Shown here in pieces: positions 9,361 through 19,368 of a DNA stretch of 64,000 nt. The position numbers and the translations under genes are program-made. Location of the stretch: assembly GCF_002532045.1 (NCBI RefSeq), contig NZ_NWTG01000023.1, positions 56,577 through 120,576 on the forward strand, in the 5' to 3' direction. Below the pieces are notes generated by a model. The model ran no database searches, was not told the origin of the DNA, and saw nothing but the letters and a program-made list of their open reading frames with translations. The stretch comes from Bradyrhizobium sp. C9. GTDB taxonomy: Bacteria; Pseudomonadota; Alphaproteobacteria; Rhizobiales; Xanthobacteraceae. Within the stretch, counting starts at the first letter, position 1; every line of letters begins with the position of its first letter.

Positions 9361-9950
9361 ACGAGGCGGTGGTTTTGACTCCCGAGCGGATCCTCGAGGC
9401 AACTGAGGATGTCTTGAGGCGCTTCGGGTTGACCAAGGCCACCGTTGTCGACGTTGCCCGTGCGCTGGATGTCAGCCACGGCAGCGTTTACCGGCATTTC
9501 CCCAGCAAAGCGTCGCTGCGCGACGCCGTTGCCAAACGCTGGCTCGACCGCGCCAACGAGCCGCTGTGCAAGCTCGCAGCCGGAGATGGCCCGGCGCCGG
9601 AACGGCTGGAGCAATGGCTGCGCACCGCCTTCACGATCAAGCAGAAGAAAGTCTGCGACGATCCCGAGATGTTCGCGACCTACCTTGCGCTGGCGCAGGG
9701 TGCGCGAGAGGTGGTGGAAGCCTACAAGGACAAGCAGGTCGATCTGATCGCGAAAATCCTGTCCGATGGTGTCGCGCAGGGCGTGTTCGAGATCGATAAC
9801 GTCAAGGCCACCGCCCGCGCGGTGTTCGACGCCACCGTCCGCTACCATCACCCGGCGCACGCCGAGGAATGGGCCAAGCCGGAATGCCCGTCGCGGATCG
9901 ACGCCCTGATCGCCCTGCTGCTGCGGGGCGTGCGGGTATGCAAGCACTAG
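9357..9950 (+). CDS. TetR family transcriptional regulator
   Basis: A 197-residue TetR protein. The N-terminal helix-turn-helix at about residues 8-55 contains TKATVVDVARALDVSHGSVYRHFPSK-like spacing, and is followed by an all-helical ligand domain. It is coupled to a 44-codon ORF by an ATGA overlap and preceded by a perfect operator-like palindrome overlapping the promoter, so it probably represses its own unit. Its other targets are not evident from the neighbours; no efflux or catabolic gene is adjacent on the same strand. Confidence 0.88.
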   Translation: MNEAVVLTPERILEATEDVLRRFGLTKATVVDVARALDVSHGSVYRHFPSKASLRDAVAKRWLDRANEPLCKLAAGDGPAPERLEQWLRTAFTIKQKKVCDDPEMFATYLALAQGAREVVEAYKDKQVDLIAKILSDGVAQGVFEIDNVKATARAVFDATVRYHHPAHAEEWAKPECPSRIDALIALLLRGVRVCKH

Positions 9951-10056
9951 CCGACCTTTCTTCCGACATCCTCTGACCAGCTGATGCCTTCGGCCCGATT
10001 GCGAGCCTGGGGCCGCGTGTGCTTGATATCGGACAGGATCAGCCACGCGGACCACC

Positions 10057-10797
10057 ATGCGGCTTGCACTGTTTGCCGATATTCATGCCAACCGGCAGGC
10101 CTTCGCGGCCTGCCTCGATGCTGCGCGTGCGCGCGGGGCCGAGCGGCTGATCTGCCTCGGCGACATCGTCGGCTACGGCGCCGATCCCGAATGGGCCGTC
10201 GACACGGTGATGGACCTGGTCGCGAAGGGCGCGATCGCGGTGCGCGGCAACCATGACAATGCGATCGGTGTGCCGAGCGACGGCATGAATGCCGACGCGC
10301 AGGCCGCGATCGACTGGACCCGCGGCCGGCTTAGCGGCGAGCAGAAGGCCTTCCTCGCCGAGCTTCCGATGTCGCGGGAAGAGGACAACCGGCTCTACGT
10401 GCATTCCGAGGCGTCCGACCCCGTGAAGTGGCGCTACGTCCGCGACACCTCCGATGCCGCGCGCAGCATGATGGCAACCGAGTTGCAGATCACCTTCTGC
10501 GGCCACATCCATCGTCCCGGCCTCTACTCGATGTCCTCGACCGCGAAGATGACGAGCTTCGTTCCGACCGCGGGTGTTGGGGTTCAATTGCTGACCGGCC
10601 GGCGCTGGCTCGCCGTGCTCGGCTCGGTCGGCCAGCCGCGCGACGGCGATCCCGCCGCATCGTTTGCGATGTTCGACACGATCAGCCGCGAGATCACCTA
10701 TCACCGCGTGCCCTACGACGTCGCGACCGCCGCGGCGCGGATCAAGGCGAGCGGCCTGCCGCTCTGGCTCGCCGATCGCCTCGCCGTCGGCAGGTAA
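10057..10797 (+). CDS. Calcineurin-like metallophosphoesterase
   Basis: A 246-residue metallophosphoesterase. The metal-binding motifs are visible in order: DIHAN near residue 8, GDIVGYGADP near 35, GNHD near 66 and GHIHRPG near 148. The layout is that of the YfcE/diadenosine-tetraphosphatase-like families. Its stop codon overlaps the start of the kinase-USP gene (TAATG), so the two are translated together, and it may counteract or modulate that kinase or degrade a nucleotide signal. Substrate unknown. Confidence 0.85.
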   Translation: MRLALFADIHANRQAFAACLDAARARGAERLICLGDIVGYGADPEWAVDTVMDLVAKGAIAVRGNHDNAIGVPSDGMNADAQAAIDWTRGRLSGEQKAFLAELPMSREEDNRLYVHSEASDPVKWRYVRDTSDAARSMMATELQITFCGHIHRPGLYSMSSTAKMTSFVPTAGVGVQLLTGRRWLAVLGSVGQPRDGDPAASFAMFDTISREITYHRVPYDVATAAARIKASGLPLWLADRLAVGR

Positions 10798-12281
10798 TGC
10801 CGATGGCGGCGCTGACGATGCAGCCGGGCGCCGAGATCGATGGCTTCACCATCGGCGAGCGCGTGCACCGTGGCGGTATGGCGACGCTGTGGAGCGTCAC
10901 CCATCCCGGCATCACCGTGCCGCTGCTGATGAAGGTGCCGCTCACCTCGGAGGGCGAGGATCCGGCCGCCATCGTCAGCTTCGAGATGGAGCAGATGATC
11001 CTGCCGCGGCTGTCGGGGCCGCACGTGCCGGCCTGCTTCGGCAGCGGCGATTTCGAGCGCCAGGCCTATGTGGTGATGGAGCGCATCCCCGGCCAGACGC
11101 TCTACAAGCGGCTCGGCGAGCTGCCATTGCCGTATGACGAGGTGAGGGTGATCGGCGGCAAGATCGCCACCGCGCTCGCCAGCCTGCACCGGCAGAACGT
11201 CATCCATCACGACATCAAGCCGAGCAGCATCATGTTCCGCGAACGCGGCGAGGCGGCGCTGATCGATTTCGGCCTTTCGCATCACCAGCATCTGCCTGAT
11301 CTGTTGCAGGAGGAGTTCCGGCTGCCTTACGGCACCGCGCCCTACATGGCGCCGGAGCGCCTGCTCGGCGTGCGCGACGATCCGCGCAGCGATCTGTTTT
11401 CGCTCGGTGTGCTGCTGTATTTCTTCACCACTGGCGTCCGCCCGTTCGGCGAGACCGAGACCCTGCGCGGCATGCGCCGGCGGCTGTGGCGTGATCCGTA
11501 TCCACCGCGCAGGCTGCGATCCGACTATCCGCCGTGGTTGCAGGAGATCGTGCTGCGCTGTCTCGAGATCGATCCAGCCGCGCGCTATCCGACCGCGGCG
11601 CAACTTGCCTTCGATCTCGCTCATCCCGAACAGGTGAAGCTGACGGCGCGGGCGCAGCGGCTGAACCGCGATCCGCTCGGCATGGTCTGGCGCCGCCGCT
11701 TCAATCTCGGCGCGGTGCCGCCACAGCCGAAGTCCAACGTCGCGGCGCAACTCGCATCGAGCCCAATCGTCGCCGTTGCGCTCGATCTCGGCGAGGGGAC
11801 CGAGGCGCTGAACCAGACCATCCGCGTCACTGCCGAGCAGGTGCTGTCGACGTCGCCGTCGGCGCGGCTCGCCTGCGTCAACGTGCTGAGGCTCAATCGC
11901 CTGGCGATCGACCGCACCCATGACGAGCAGGGCCAGAACAAGCATGTCGACCGCCTGGTGGCGCTCCAGCATTGGGCACGGCCGTTCAGGCTCGAGGAGG
12001 GGCGGCTGACCGTGCATGTGCTGGAGGCGATCGATCCCGCCGCCGCCATCCTGGAATTCGCCGCGGTCAATCTGGTCGATCACATCATCATCGGCGCGCG
12101 GCAGAATTCGGTGCGGCGCGCGCTGCTCGGCAGCGTGTCCGCCAAGGTCGCCGGCGAAGCGCCCTGCACGGTGACCGTGGTGCGGCCGTCGCGGCTGACG
12201 CCGGCGACGGACGCTGACGACGGCGACGGCGCGGCGGACCCGGCGGCCAGTGCCGCGGTCACGCCGCCCACGCTGTTCTGA
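10797..12281 (+). CDS. Serine/threonine protein kinase fused to a universal stress protein domain
   Basis: A 494-residue fusion. The N-terminal Hanks-type kinase (about residues 15-275) has a glycine-rich RGGMATLW, Lys46 in LLMKV, a helix-C Glu at 63 or 65, catalytic-loop HHDIKPSS (Asp139), DFG 157-159 and APYMAPERL. The catalytic-loop Asn that binds magnesium is replaced by Ser144. After a linker, residues about 320-475 form a UspA-like domain ending in IIIGARQNSVRRALLGSVS, which resembles the G-x2-G-x9-GS ATP loop of UspA. The TAATG overlap couples it to the phosphoesterase. Either ATG 10797 or 10803 may be used. Confidence 0.85.
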   Translation: MPMAALTMQPGAEIDGFTIGERVHRGGMATLWSVTHPGITVPLLMKVPLTSEGEDPAAIVSFEMEQMILPRLSGPHVPACFGSGDFERQAYVVMERIPGQTLYKRLGELPLPYDEVRVIGGKIATALASLHRQNVIHHDIKPSSIMFRERGEAALIDFGLSHHQHLPDLLQEEFRLPYGTAPYMAPERLLGVRDDPRSDLFSLGVLLYFFTTGVRPFGETETLRGMRRRLWRDPYPPRRLRSDYPPWLQEIVLRCLEIDPAARYPTAAQLAFDLAHPEQVKLTARAQRLNRDPLGMVWRRRFNLGAVPPQPKSNVAAQLASSPIVAVALDLGEGTEALNQTIRVTAEQVLSTSPSARLACVNVLRLNRLAIDRTHDEQGQNKHVDRLVALQHWARPFRLEEGRLTVHVLEAIDPAAAILEFAAVNLVDHIIIGARQNSVRRALLGSVSAKVAGEAPCTVTVVRPSRLTPATDADDGDGAADPAASAAVTPPTLF

Positions 12282-12983
12282 TCAGATCGCCTCGCCGCGC
12301 GCGTCGGCCGCCGCATGGCGGATCGCGGCGATGTTGGTCTTGTAGGCCTCGACGGTGCCGCCCTTGAACACGGCGGAGCCCGCGACAAAGGCGTTGGCGC
12401 CGGCGGCGGCGAGTTGGCCCGCGACGTCAGGCGCGACGCCGCCATCGACCTCGATGTCGATCGGGCGGCCTGCGACCATCGCCCTGACGTCGGAGATCTT
12501 GCCGATCGCCGAGCGGATGAAGGCCTGGCCGCCGAAGCCGGGATTGACCGACATGACGAGCACGAGGTCGATCAGGTCGAGCACATATTCGATCGCGCTC
12601 GCCGGCGTTGCCGGATTGAGCGAGACGCCGGCCTTCTTGCCGAGCGCGCGGATCGCCTGCAGCGAGCGATGCAAATGCGGGCCGGCCTCGGCATGCACCG
12701 TGATGTGGTCGCAGCCCGCCTTGGCGAACGCCTCGAGATAGGGGTCGCAGGGCGAGATCATCAGATGGGCGTCGAAGATCTTCTTGGTATGCGGCCGCAT
12801 CGCTTTGATGACGTCGGGGCCGTAGGAGATGTTCGGCACAAAATGGCCGTCCATCACGTCGAGATGGATCCAGTCGGCGCCGGCCTGGTCGACGGCGCGG
12901 ACCTCCTCGCCGAGCTTTGAGAAATCCGACGCCAGGATCGACGGCGCGATAACGAGGGGACGCGGAGTGAATGACTGAGTCAT
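12282..12983 (-). CDS. rpe: Ribulose-phosphate 3-epimerase
   Basis: Interconverts ribulose 5-phosphate and xylulose 5-phosphate in the pentose-phosphate and Calvin cycles; a TIM barrel with a bound metal. The 233-residue protein has IAPSILASDF at the N-terminus, HLDVMDGHFVPN, DAHLM, VMSVNPGFGGQ and EVDGGV, which are the family's signature motifs with the catalytic Asp residues. The ATG at 12983 is used because it precedes the conserved start; the longer open frame upstream has no conservation. It stands alone and converges with the kinase gene, with the two stop codons adjoining. Confidence 0.95.
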   Translation of the reverse strand: MTQSFTPRPLVIAPSILASDFSKLGEEVRAVDQAGADWIHLDVMDGHFVPNISYGPDVIKAMRPHTKKIFDAHLMISPCDPYLEAFAKAGCDHITVHAEAGPHLHRSLQAIRALGKKAGVSLNPATPASAIEYVLDLIDLVLVMSVNPGFGGQAFIRSAIGKISDVRAMVAGRPIDIEVDGGVAPDVAGQLAAAGANAFVAGSAVFKGGTVEAYKTNIAAIRHAAADARGEAI

Positions 12984-13234
12984 AGCGCAGTTCCGAAAGA
13001 CTTCAGGGGGCGACGGGTGATCCCGCCTAACACGCTGACGCGTGGCGGGCAATGCGAGCGGACGGCACCTTGGAGCCGGAAAATTCTGCCGCCGGCGGCA
13101 GCTCTTGCCGAGTGAGCGGAACCGGCATTGGTGCGCCAAGGCCTGGTTTTATTGGGTTTTTGCCATGGCACGCCGCTTGCTGCGCCTTTGCCAAGCGTTT
13201 GAGCCGCCAGGCGCGGCCTTGTTGGAGTATTGCC

Positions 13235-14062
13235 ATGTTATTTGCCATTGGCGCTGCGTCATCCGCCATCGATCTCTTGAGCTCGCTGATGTCGTCGAAG
13301 TCGACGACGCAGACCGGCAGCTCCACCCAGGGAAATCAGTCGACCGGGCTGTTCTCGGCCGCGACCAGTAGCTCGGCGTCGACCAGCAGCAGCTCGGCTC
13401 CCAGCTCGGGCAGCAGCAGCTCCACGCAGATTTCGCCGCTGACCATGAGCGCGCTGCTCGACGCGCAGGGCCAGTCGCAGACCACGGCTTCGACCAGTGC
13501 GGCCCCGACCAGCCGCTCGGATGCGCTGAAGGACCTGTTCTCGCAGATCGATGCCGACGGCAACGGCCAGATCACCAAAGCGGAGTTCGAGAAGGCGCTC
13601 GGCGCCGGCGGCACCAACCTCGCGCAGGCCGACGACGTGTTCTCCAAGCTCGATACCAATGGCGACGGCAGCGTCAGCCTCGACGAGATGTCGAAGGCCC
13701 TGCAGGGCCACAAGGGTGGCGGCCATCATCATCACCACGCGGCCGGCGGCTCGACCGAAGGATCCGGTGCCAGCAGCGGCTCGGGCGGATCGAGCTCCGA
13801 TCCCCTGATGCAGGCGCTTGACGGCGCGACCTCGACGTCGGTGACCAACAGCGACGGCTCGACCACGACAACCACGACCTATGCCGACGGCTCCAAGGTG
13901 TCGATGACGTCGCCGGCCACGTCGTCGACCACCAGCAACGCGAATTCTTCCTCCGCCGGCAGCAACGCGACTTCGTCCTACAATTTCATCGAGCAGCTGA
14001 TCCAGCGCCAGTCGCAGGCGATCTCGGCCCAGGCATCGTCGTCGCTGTCGGTCAGCGCTTAA
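13235..14062 (+). CDS. Ser/Thr-rich EF-hand calcium-binding protein
   Basis: A 275-residue low-complexity protein. Residues about 20-95 are mostly Ser, Thr, Ala and Gln. Two canonical EF-hand loops follow at about 106-117 (DADGNGQITKAE) and 140-151 (DTNGDGSVSLDE), then a natural His run at 164-168 and a second Ser/Thr/Gly-rich tail. The ATG at 13235 has GGAG 9 bases upstream. The N-terminus is hydrophobic but not a clear signal peptide. Related rhizobial EF-hand proteins are thought to be exported; that is inference. It overlaps the convergent P1 peptidase gene by 4 bases. Confidence 0.8.
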   Translation: MLFAIGAASSAIDLLSSLMSSKSTTQTGSSTQGNQSTGLFSAATSSSASTSSSSAPSSGSSSSTQISPLTMSALLDAQGQSQTTASTSAAPTSRSDALKDLFSQIDADGNGQITKAEFEKALGAGGTNLAQADDVFSKLDTNGDGSVSLDEMSKALQGHKGGGHHHHHAAGGSTEGSGASSGSGGSSSDPLMQALDGATSTSVTNSDGSTTTTTTYADGSKVSMTSPATSSTTSNANSSSAGSNATSSYNFIEQLIQRQSQAISAQASSSLSVSA

Positions 14063-15054
14063 CCGAATTTGTCCCGCCAGCTCGGCAGCGCGCCGGGATA
14101 AGGCAGCGCAGTGGCCGAATGGACGCCGCGCGCGATCGCGCGCGCCACCGTGTTGGCGGCGACCCCGCCGAGCTTGGTCAGGCCGAACAGCGGATCGACC
14201 GGCTTGGCGCCGGTCGCTGCGGCAAACAACACATCGCCATCGAGCGGGGCGTGCACCGGGTAGATCGCGCGCGCCATGCCGGTCTGCGCGATCATCGCAA
14301 GGCGCCGTGCCTGCGGCTTGGTCAGCTGCGCGTCGGTCACGACAACGACGAGCGTGGTGTTCTCGGCGGCGGTGGCGTCCGCGCCGCCCTTCAGCCGCAG
14401 CTTCAGCATGCCTGGCGTGAACGCGGGCGGCAGGCCGCGTCCGCCGAACTCGCCGTCGACCTCGAACGGCGCCGCCCAGAACCAGGGGCCGCCGCCGACC
14501 GTGACACTGCCGACCGCGTTGACCACCGCGAGCGCTGCGACCTTGATGCCGTCGTCGGTCACGGCCGACGCCGAGCCGAGGCCGCCCTTCAGATTGACCG
14601 TGGTCGCGCCCAGGCCGGCGCCGACGCTGCCGAGCTCGAAAGTGTCGGAGGCGGCATTCGCGGCCGCATAGCCGAGATCGCGATAGGGCGGAAAACGTCC
14701 CCACGCCTTGTTGCCGCCGTTGAGCAGGTCGAAGCAGATCGCGCCTGGCACGATCGGGATCACCGCATCGCGGATGCGAAAGCCGCGGCCGCGCTCGGCG
14801 AGCCAGGCCTGCACGCCGCCGGCCGCATCGAGCCCGAGCGCGGAGCCGCCCGACAGCGTGATGGCGTCGATCGCCTCGACGACATTGTGCGGGGACAGCA
14901 GCGCGTCCTCGCGGGTGCCGGGACCGCCGCCGCGGACGTCGATCGAGGCCACCGCCGGCCGCTCGAACAGGATGGCGGTGACGCCGGAGGCGATCACGGC
15001 GTCGTCGGCGTGGCCGACGCTGACGCCGGCAATATCGGTGAGAAGGTTTTTCAC
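14059..15054 (-). CDS. P1 (S58) family peptidase / DmpA-NylC-like hydrolase
   Basis: A 331-residue N-terminal nucleophile hydrolase of the DmpA/NylC group, which self-cleaves to expose a catalytic Thr or Ser and then hydrolyses amides such as beta-aminopeptides or nylon oligomers. Supporting motifs are the N-terminal TDIAGVSVGHADD, VDVRGGGPGTRE-like and LSGGSALGLDAAGGV stretches, and ENTTLVVVVTDA, where the Asn-Thr bond is the expected autocleavage point. It starts with GTG. The physiological substrate is unknown. Confidence 0.85.
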   Translation of the reverse strand: MKNLLTDIAGVSVGHADDAVIASGVTAILFERPAVASIDVRGGGPGTREDALLSPHNVVEAIDAITLSGGSALGLDAAGGVQAWLAERGRGFRIRDAVIPIVPGAICFDLLNGGNKAWGRFPPYRDLGYAAANAASDTFELGSVGAGLGATTVNLKGGLGSASAVTDDGIKVAALAVVNAVGSVTVGGGPWFWAAPFEVDGEFGGRGLPPAFTPGMLKLRLKGGADATAAENTTLVVVVTDAQLTKPQARRLAMIAQTGMARAIYPVHAPLDGDVLFAAATGAKPVDPLFGLTKLGGVAANTVARAIARGVHSATALPYPGALPSWRDKFG

Positions 15055-15114
15055 GATTTGAGTCCGTCCGCCTGCTGTCCGATCGATCCGGTATAGCAGC
15101 CGCGGCGGATAAGC

Positions 15115-15143
15115 AAAACGCCCCGGCGGAGCGGGGCGTTTCG
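15115..15143 (-). terminator. Rho-independent terminator after the amino-acid binding protein gene
   Basis: On the minus strand a strong stem, ACGCCCCG with its complement CGGGGCGT, is followed by TTTTGC. It lies 30-55 bases beyond the stop of the binding-protein gene, so it is the natural end of the liv operon transcript. Confidence 0.8.
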
Positions 15144-15172
15144 TATCTCTGATCAGGTCAGATGCAAGAGGC

Positions 15173-16291
15173 TCAGGAGCCCTTCGGATTGATCTCGGTG
15201 TAGTTGCCCTTGGCGTCCCACTTGTAGACGACGTAGTCGATCGCCTTGATGTCGCCCTTGGCGTCGAAGCCCATCTTGCCGAGCACGGTATCCCAGTCGC
15301 CGGCCTTGATGGTGTCCATCACCTTCTTGGCGTCGGTGGTGCCGGCCTTGGCGACGGCCTGCGTCCACACCTGCATCGCGGCGTAGGTGTAGAGCGTGTA
15401 GCCTTCGGGATCGATGTTCTTGGCCTTGAACTTCTCGACGATCGCCTTCGCGGTCGGTTTGTTGCGCGGGTCGGGGCCGAAGGTGAACAGCGTGCCTTCG
15501 GCGGCGGGGCCGGTGATCGAGGCGAACTCCTTGTCGTTCATGGCGTCGCCCGCCATCAGCACGGTCTGCAGGCCCTGGTCGCGCATCTGGCGCAGGATCA
15601 GGCCGGCTTCCTGATGGTAGCCGCCGACATAGACCAGATCGATATTGTCGCGCTTCAGGCGCGAGACGATCGAGTTGAAGTCCTTGTCGCCCTTGTTGTA
15701 GGACTCGAACATCTTCTCCTGGAAGCCGGCCTTGTTCAGCGCCTTCTTGGTCTCGTCGGCGAGGCCTTTGCCGTAGGTGGTCTTGTCGTTCAGGATCGCA
15801 ACGTTCTTGCCCTTGAAGTTCTTCATGATGTAGTCGGCGGCGACCAGGCCCTGCTGGTCATCGCGGCCGCAGACGCGCGCCACGTTCCAGAGCTTGCGCT
15901 CGGTGAACAGCGGGTTGGTCGAGGCCGGGGTGATCTGCAGCACGTTGGCGTCGGCATAGGCCTCGGAGGCCGGGATCGAGGACGACGAGCAGAAATGGCC
16001 GGCCACGAACGGGATCTTCGAGGAGCCGATCTTTTCCGCGATCGAGCGCGCCTGCTTCGGATCGCAGGCATCGTCGTCGGCTTCCAGCGCGAGCTTCTTG
16101 CCGAGCACGCCGCCCGCGGCGTTGATATCGGCGACTGCCTGCTCGGCACCGTTCTTCATCTGCCGGCCAAAAGCGGATTCGGAGCCCGTCATCGGGCCCG
16201 CGACTGCGATGGTGATGTCTTGCGCGAACGCGCTCGCCGATAATGCGAACGACGCGCCCAGTGCCAGGCCGATCAGCTTCAGTGATTTCAT
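15173..16291 (-). CDS. livK: Branched-chain amino-acid ABC transporter, periplasmic binding protein
   Basis: A 372-residue periplasmic binding protein, fold type I. A Sec signal peptide (residues 1-23) ends ASAFA, followed by the conserved DITIAVAGPMTGSESAFG start of LivK/LivJ-like proteins. A conserved disulfide-like Cys pair and the GGYHQEAG ligand-loop region are present. It is the last gene of the minus-strand operon with livH, livM, livG and livF, separated from livF by 165 bp, which suggests it may also be expressed more strongly from its own promoter. Ligand assumed Leu/Ile/Val or related. Confidence 0.9.
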   Translation of the reverse strand: MKSLKLIGLALGASFALSASAFAQDITIAVAGPMTGSESAFGRQMKNGAEQAVADINAAGGVLGKKLALEADDDACDPKQARSIAEKIGSSKIPFVAGHFCSSSSIPASEAYADANVLQITPASTNPLFTERKLWNVARVCGRDDQQGLVAADYIMKNFKGKNVAILNDKTTYGKGLADETKKALNKAGFQEKMFESYNKGDKDFNSIVSRLKRDNIDLVYVGGYHQEAGLILRQMRDQGLQTVLMAGDAMNDKEFASITGPAAEGTLFTFGPDPRNKPTAKAIVEKFKAKNIDPEGYTLYTYAAMQVWTQAVAKAGTTDAKKVMDTIKAGDWDTVLGKMGFDAKGDIKAIDYVVYKWDAKGNYTEINPKGS

Positions 16292-16456
16292 GAGACGTCC
16301 CTCGTGGTCGTTGCCTCTTGCGGAAGGGCCCGGCACGCCGGGCCCCAAAACCGCGGGCATTCTCGGCTGATTTCGCGGCGAAGTCACCGGCAATTTTCAG
16401 GCAAATCGACGCTGCAGCAGCCGCATCGTGCTGCAAGGGCGGCGCAAAACGGTGCG

Positions 16457-17202
<746 letters not shown>

Positions 17203-17206
<4 letters not shown>

Positions 17207-18036
17207 GTGCCGCTCTCCATCACGGCGATCGCCTCTTCCTCGTCGGCGCCGAGATAGGCGGCGATCACCTTGGGGTCGTCGCGGACGGCCTGCGGCGCGC
17301 CTTCGGCGATCTTGACGCCGTAGTCCATGACCACGACGTGATCGGAAATCTCCATGACCACGGACATGTCATGCTCGATCAAGAGGATCGAGGTGCCCTG
17401 TTCGTTGCGGATCGAGAGCAAGAGCTCGTTGAGTCCGCCGCTCTCGCGCGCGTTCAGTCCGGCCGCCGGCTCGTCGAGACAGAGCAGTGCAGGCTCGGTG
17501 CACATCGCGCGCGCGATCTCGAGCCGCCGCTGGTCGCCATAAGGCAGATTGCCGGCGGCATCGTCGGCGCGGTCGAGCAGGCCGACACGTTTGAGCCAGG
17601 TCCGCGCCAGCTCGATGGCGCGCTGCTCGGCCTCGCGCCAGGACGGCAGCCCGAGCAGGCCGAGCACGGTGAGGCCCGAGGCGCGCATCAGCGCGTTGTG
17701 CTGGGCGACCATCAGGTTTTCCAGCGCGGTCATGCCGGGAAACAGCCGGATGTTCTGGAAGGTGCGCGCCACCTTGGCCTGCTTGGAGATACGGAAATCG
17801 TTCAGCCGCTCGAGCTGGATGGTGCGGCCGTCATCATGGGCGAGGCGGATCGCGCCGCCGCTCGGCCGGTAGAAGCCGGTGATGCAGTTGAAGACGGTGG
17901 TCTTGCCGGCGCCGTTCGGTCCGATCAGCGCGGTGATCTTGCGCCGCTCGGCCGCAAACGACAGCTCGTTGACCGCGACGATGCCGCCGAAGCGCATCAT
18001 CAGGCGGTCGACGGTGAGGATGTGGTCGCCGCTCAT
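17203..18036 (-). CDS. livG: Branched-chain amino-acid ABC transporter ATP-binding protein (LivG)
   Basis: A 277-residue ABC ATPase. Walker A GPNGAGKTT, then FNCITGFYRPSGG typical of LivG. ARTFQNIRLFPGMTALENLMVAQH contains the Q-loop. The signature region is NLPYGDQRRLEIARA, where LPYGDQ is the LivG variant of LSGGQ. Walker B is LLCLDEPAAGLN. Start and stop overlap the neighbouring liv genes by 4 bases each, showing tight translational coupling. Confidence 0.95.
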
Positions 18037-19358
18037 CCGTGGCCCTCCTTGACGAGGTCGGAGGAGATCGCCTGGTTGCGCTCCAGGAACACGGTCGGCG
18101 CGCGATGGCCGATCAGCCCGCGCGGCCGCCAGATCATCAACAGCACCATCGCGATGCCGAACACCAGCATGCGGTACTGATCGAAACCACGGAACAGCTC
18201 GAAGCCGCCGATCATGGCGAGCGCGGCAAGCGCGACGCCGAGCTGTGAGCCCATGCCGCCGAGCACGACGATCGCCAGCACCAGCGCCGATTCCTGGAAA
18301 GTGAAGGACTCCGGGCTGATGAAGCCCTGCCGCGTGGCGAAGAATGCGCCGGCGAAGCCGCCGAACATCGCCCCGGTCGCGAACGCCGTCAGCTTGGTGG
18401 TCGTGGTGTTGATGCCGAGCGCGCGGCAGGCGACCTCGTCCTCGCGCAGCGCCTCCCAAGCGCGGCCGATCGGCAGTCGCCGGAGCCGGATCGTCACCCA
18501 GTTGGTGAGCAGCGCCATCGCCAGGATCAGATAGAACAGGAAGACGAGGCGGTGGGTCGGCGAGAACTCGATGCCGAGCCTGGCGGCGAGCCCGTCGTCG
18601 CCCGGCGTCAGCGGAATGCCGAACATGGTCGGGCGGGGAATCCCCGAGACGCCGTTGGGGCCGCCGGTCAGGCTCTGCCAGTTGATGATGACGAGGCGGA
18701 TGATCTCGCCGAAGGCGAGCGTCACGATCGCCAGATAGTCGCCGCGCAAACGCAGCACCGGGAAGCCGAGCAGCACGCCCCAGAACGCCGCCAGGATGCC
18801 GGCGAGCGGCAGGCAGACCCAGAACGACAATCCGAAATTGGTCGCGAGCAGCGCGTAGGAATAGGCGCCGACGGCATAGAACGCGACATAACCGAGGTCG
18901 AGCAGGCCGGCGAGGCCGACCACGACGTTCAAGCCCCACCCCAGCATCACATAGGTCAGGACCAGGATCGACAGGTCGAGAATGTAGCGCTGGTTGTAGA
19001 AGATGACCGGCACGAGGAGCGCGAACATCAGGAGGGCGGGCGCCAGCCAGCGTCCGGCGAACGAGATCGCTGATTGCACCGGCTTCGGCACAATGCTGTC
19101 CTTGTCGACCGGTCCCCACCATTGCCGCAGTAGCTCGACGATGATGCTGCCGCCGAACACCGTGCCGACGAGGGCGGCGAGGTCGCCGAACCGGGTCCAG
19201 TAGATCAGGCCGCCTTGCGGTCCGGCCTCGGTGCGAATGCCGATCATCAGCGAGAACAGCACCAGCGCGACCAACGCGCTGATCAGGGCTTTCTTGAGAA
19301 TGAAGGCGCTGCCCGAGGGCTGCGCGGCGGGCGATGGGCGGGCTGAGGTCGCGCTCAC
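18033..19358 (-). CDS. livM: Branched-chain amino-acid ABC transporter permease (LivM)
   Basis: A polytopic inner-membrane permease. The core from about residue 130 has the LivM pattern GLNVVVGLAGLLDLGYVAFYAVGAY, the RLRGDYLAIVTLAFGEIIR cytoplasmic loop and AWEALREDEVACRALGIN. About 120 extra N-terminal residues carry two more hydrophobic segments, as often seen in rhizobial LivM. The GTG at 19358 is preferred, since it leaves a 10-bp gap after livH; an ATG at 19397 would overlap livH by 29 bp and add 13 residues. Confidence 0.93.
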   Translation of the reverse strand: MSATSARPSPAAQPSGSAFILKKALISALVALVLFSLMIGIRTEAGPQGGLIYWTRFGDLAALVGTVFGGSIIVELLRQWWGPVDKDSIVPKPVQSAISFAGRWLAPALLMFALLVPVIFYNQRYILDLSILVLTYVMLGWGLNVVVGLAGLLDLGYVAFYAVGAYSYALLATNFGLSFWVCLPLAGILAAFWGVLLGFPVLRLRGDYLAIVTLAFGEIIRLVIINWQSLTGGPNGVSGIPRPTMFGIPLTPGDDGLAARLGIEFSPTHRLVFLFYLILAMALLTNWVTIRLRRLPIGRAWEALREDEVACRALGINTTTTKLTAFATGAMFGGFAGAFFATRQGFISPESFTFQESALVLAIVVLGGMGSQLGVALAALAMIGGFELFRGFDQYRMLVFGIAMVLLMIWRPRGLIGHRAPTVFLERNQAISSDLVKEGHG

Positions 19359-19368
19359 GAAGTGCCTG

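Noticed and set aside
13086..13101. CTGCCGCCGGCGGCAG palindrome upstream of the EF-hand gene as an operator
   Set aside because: Perfect but pure GC; such palindromes are expected by chance in this composition and no regulator is adjacent.
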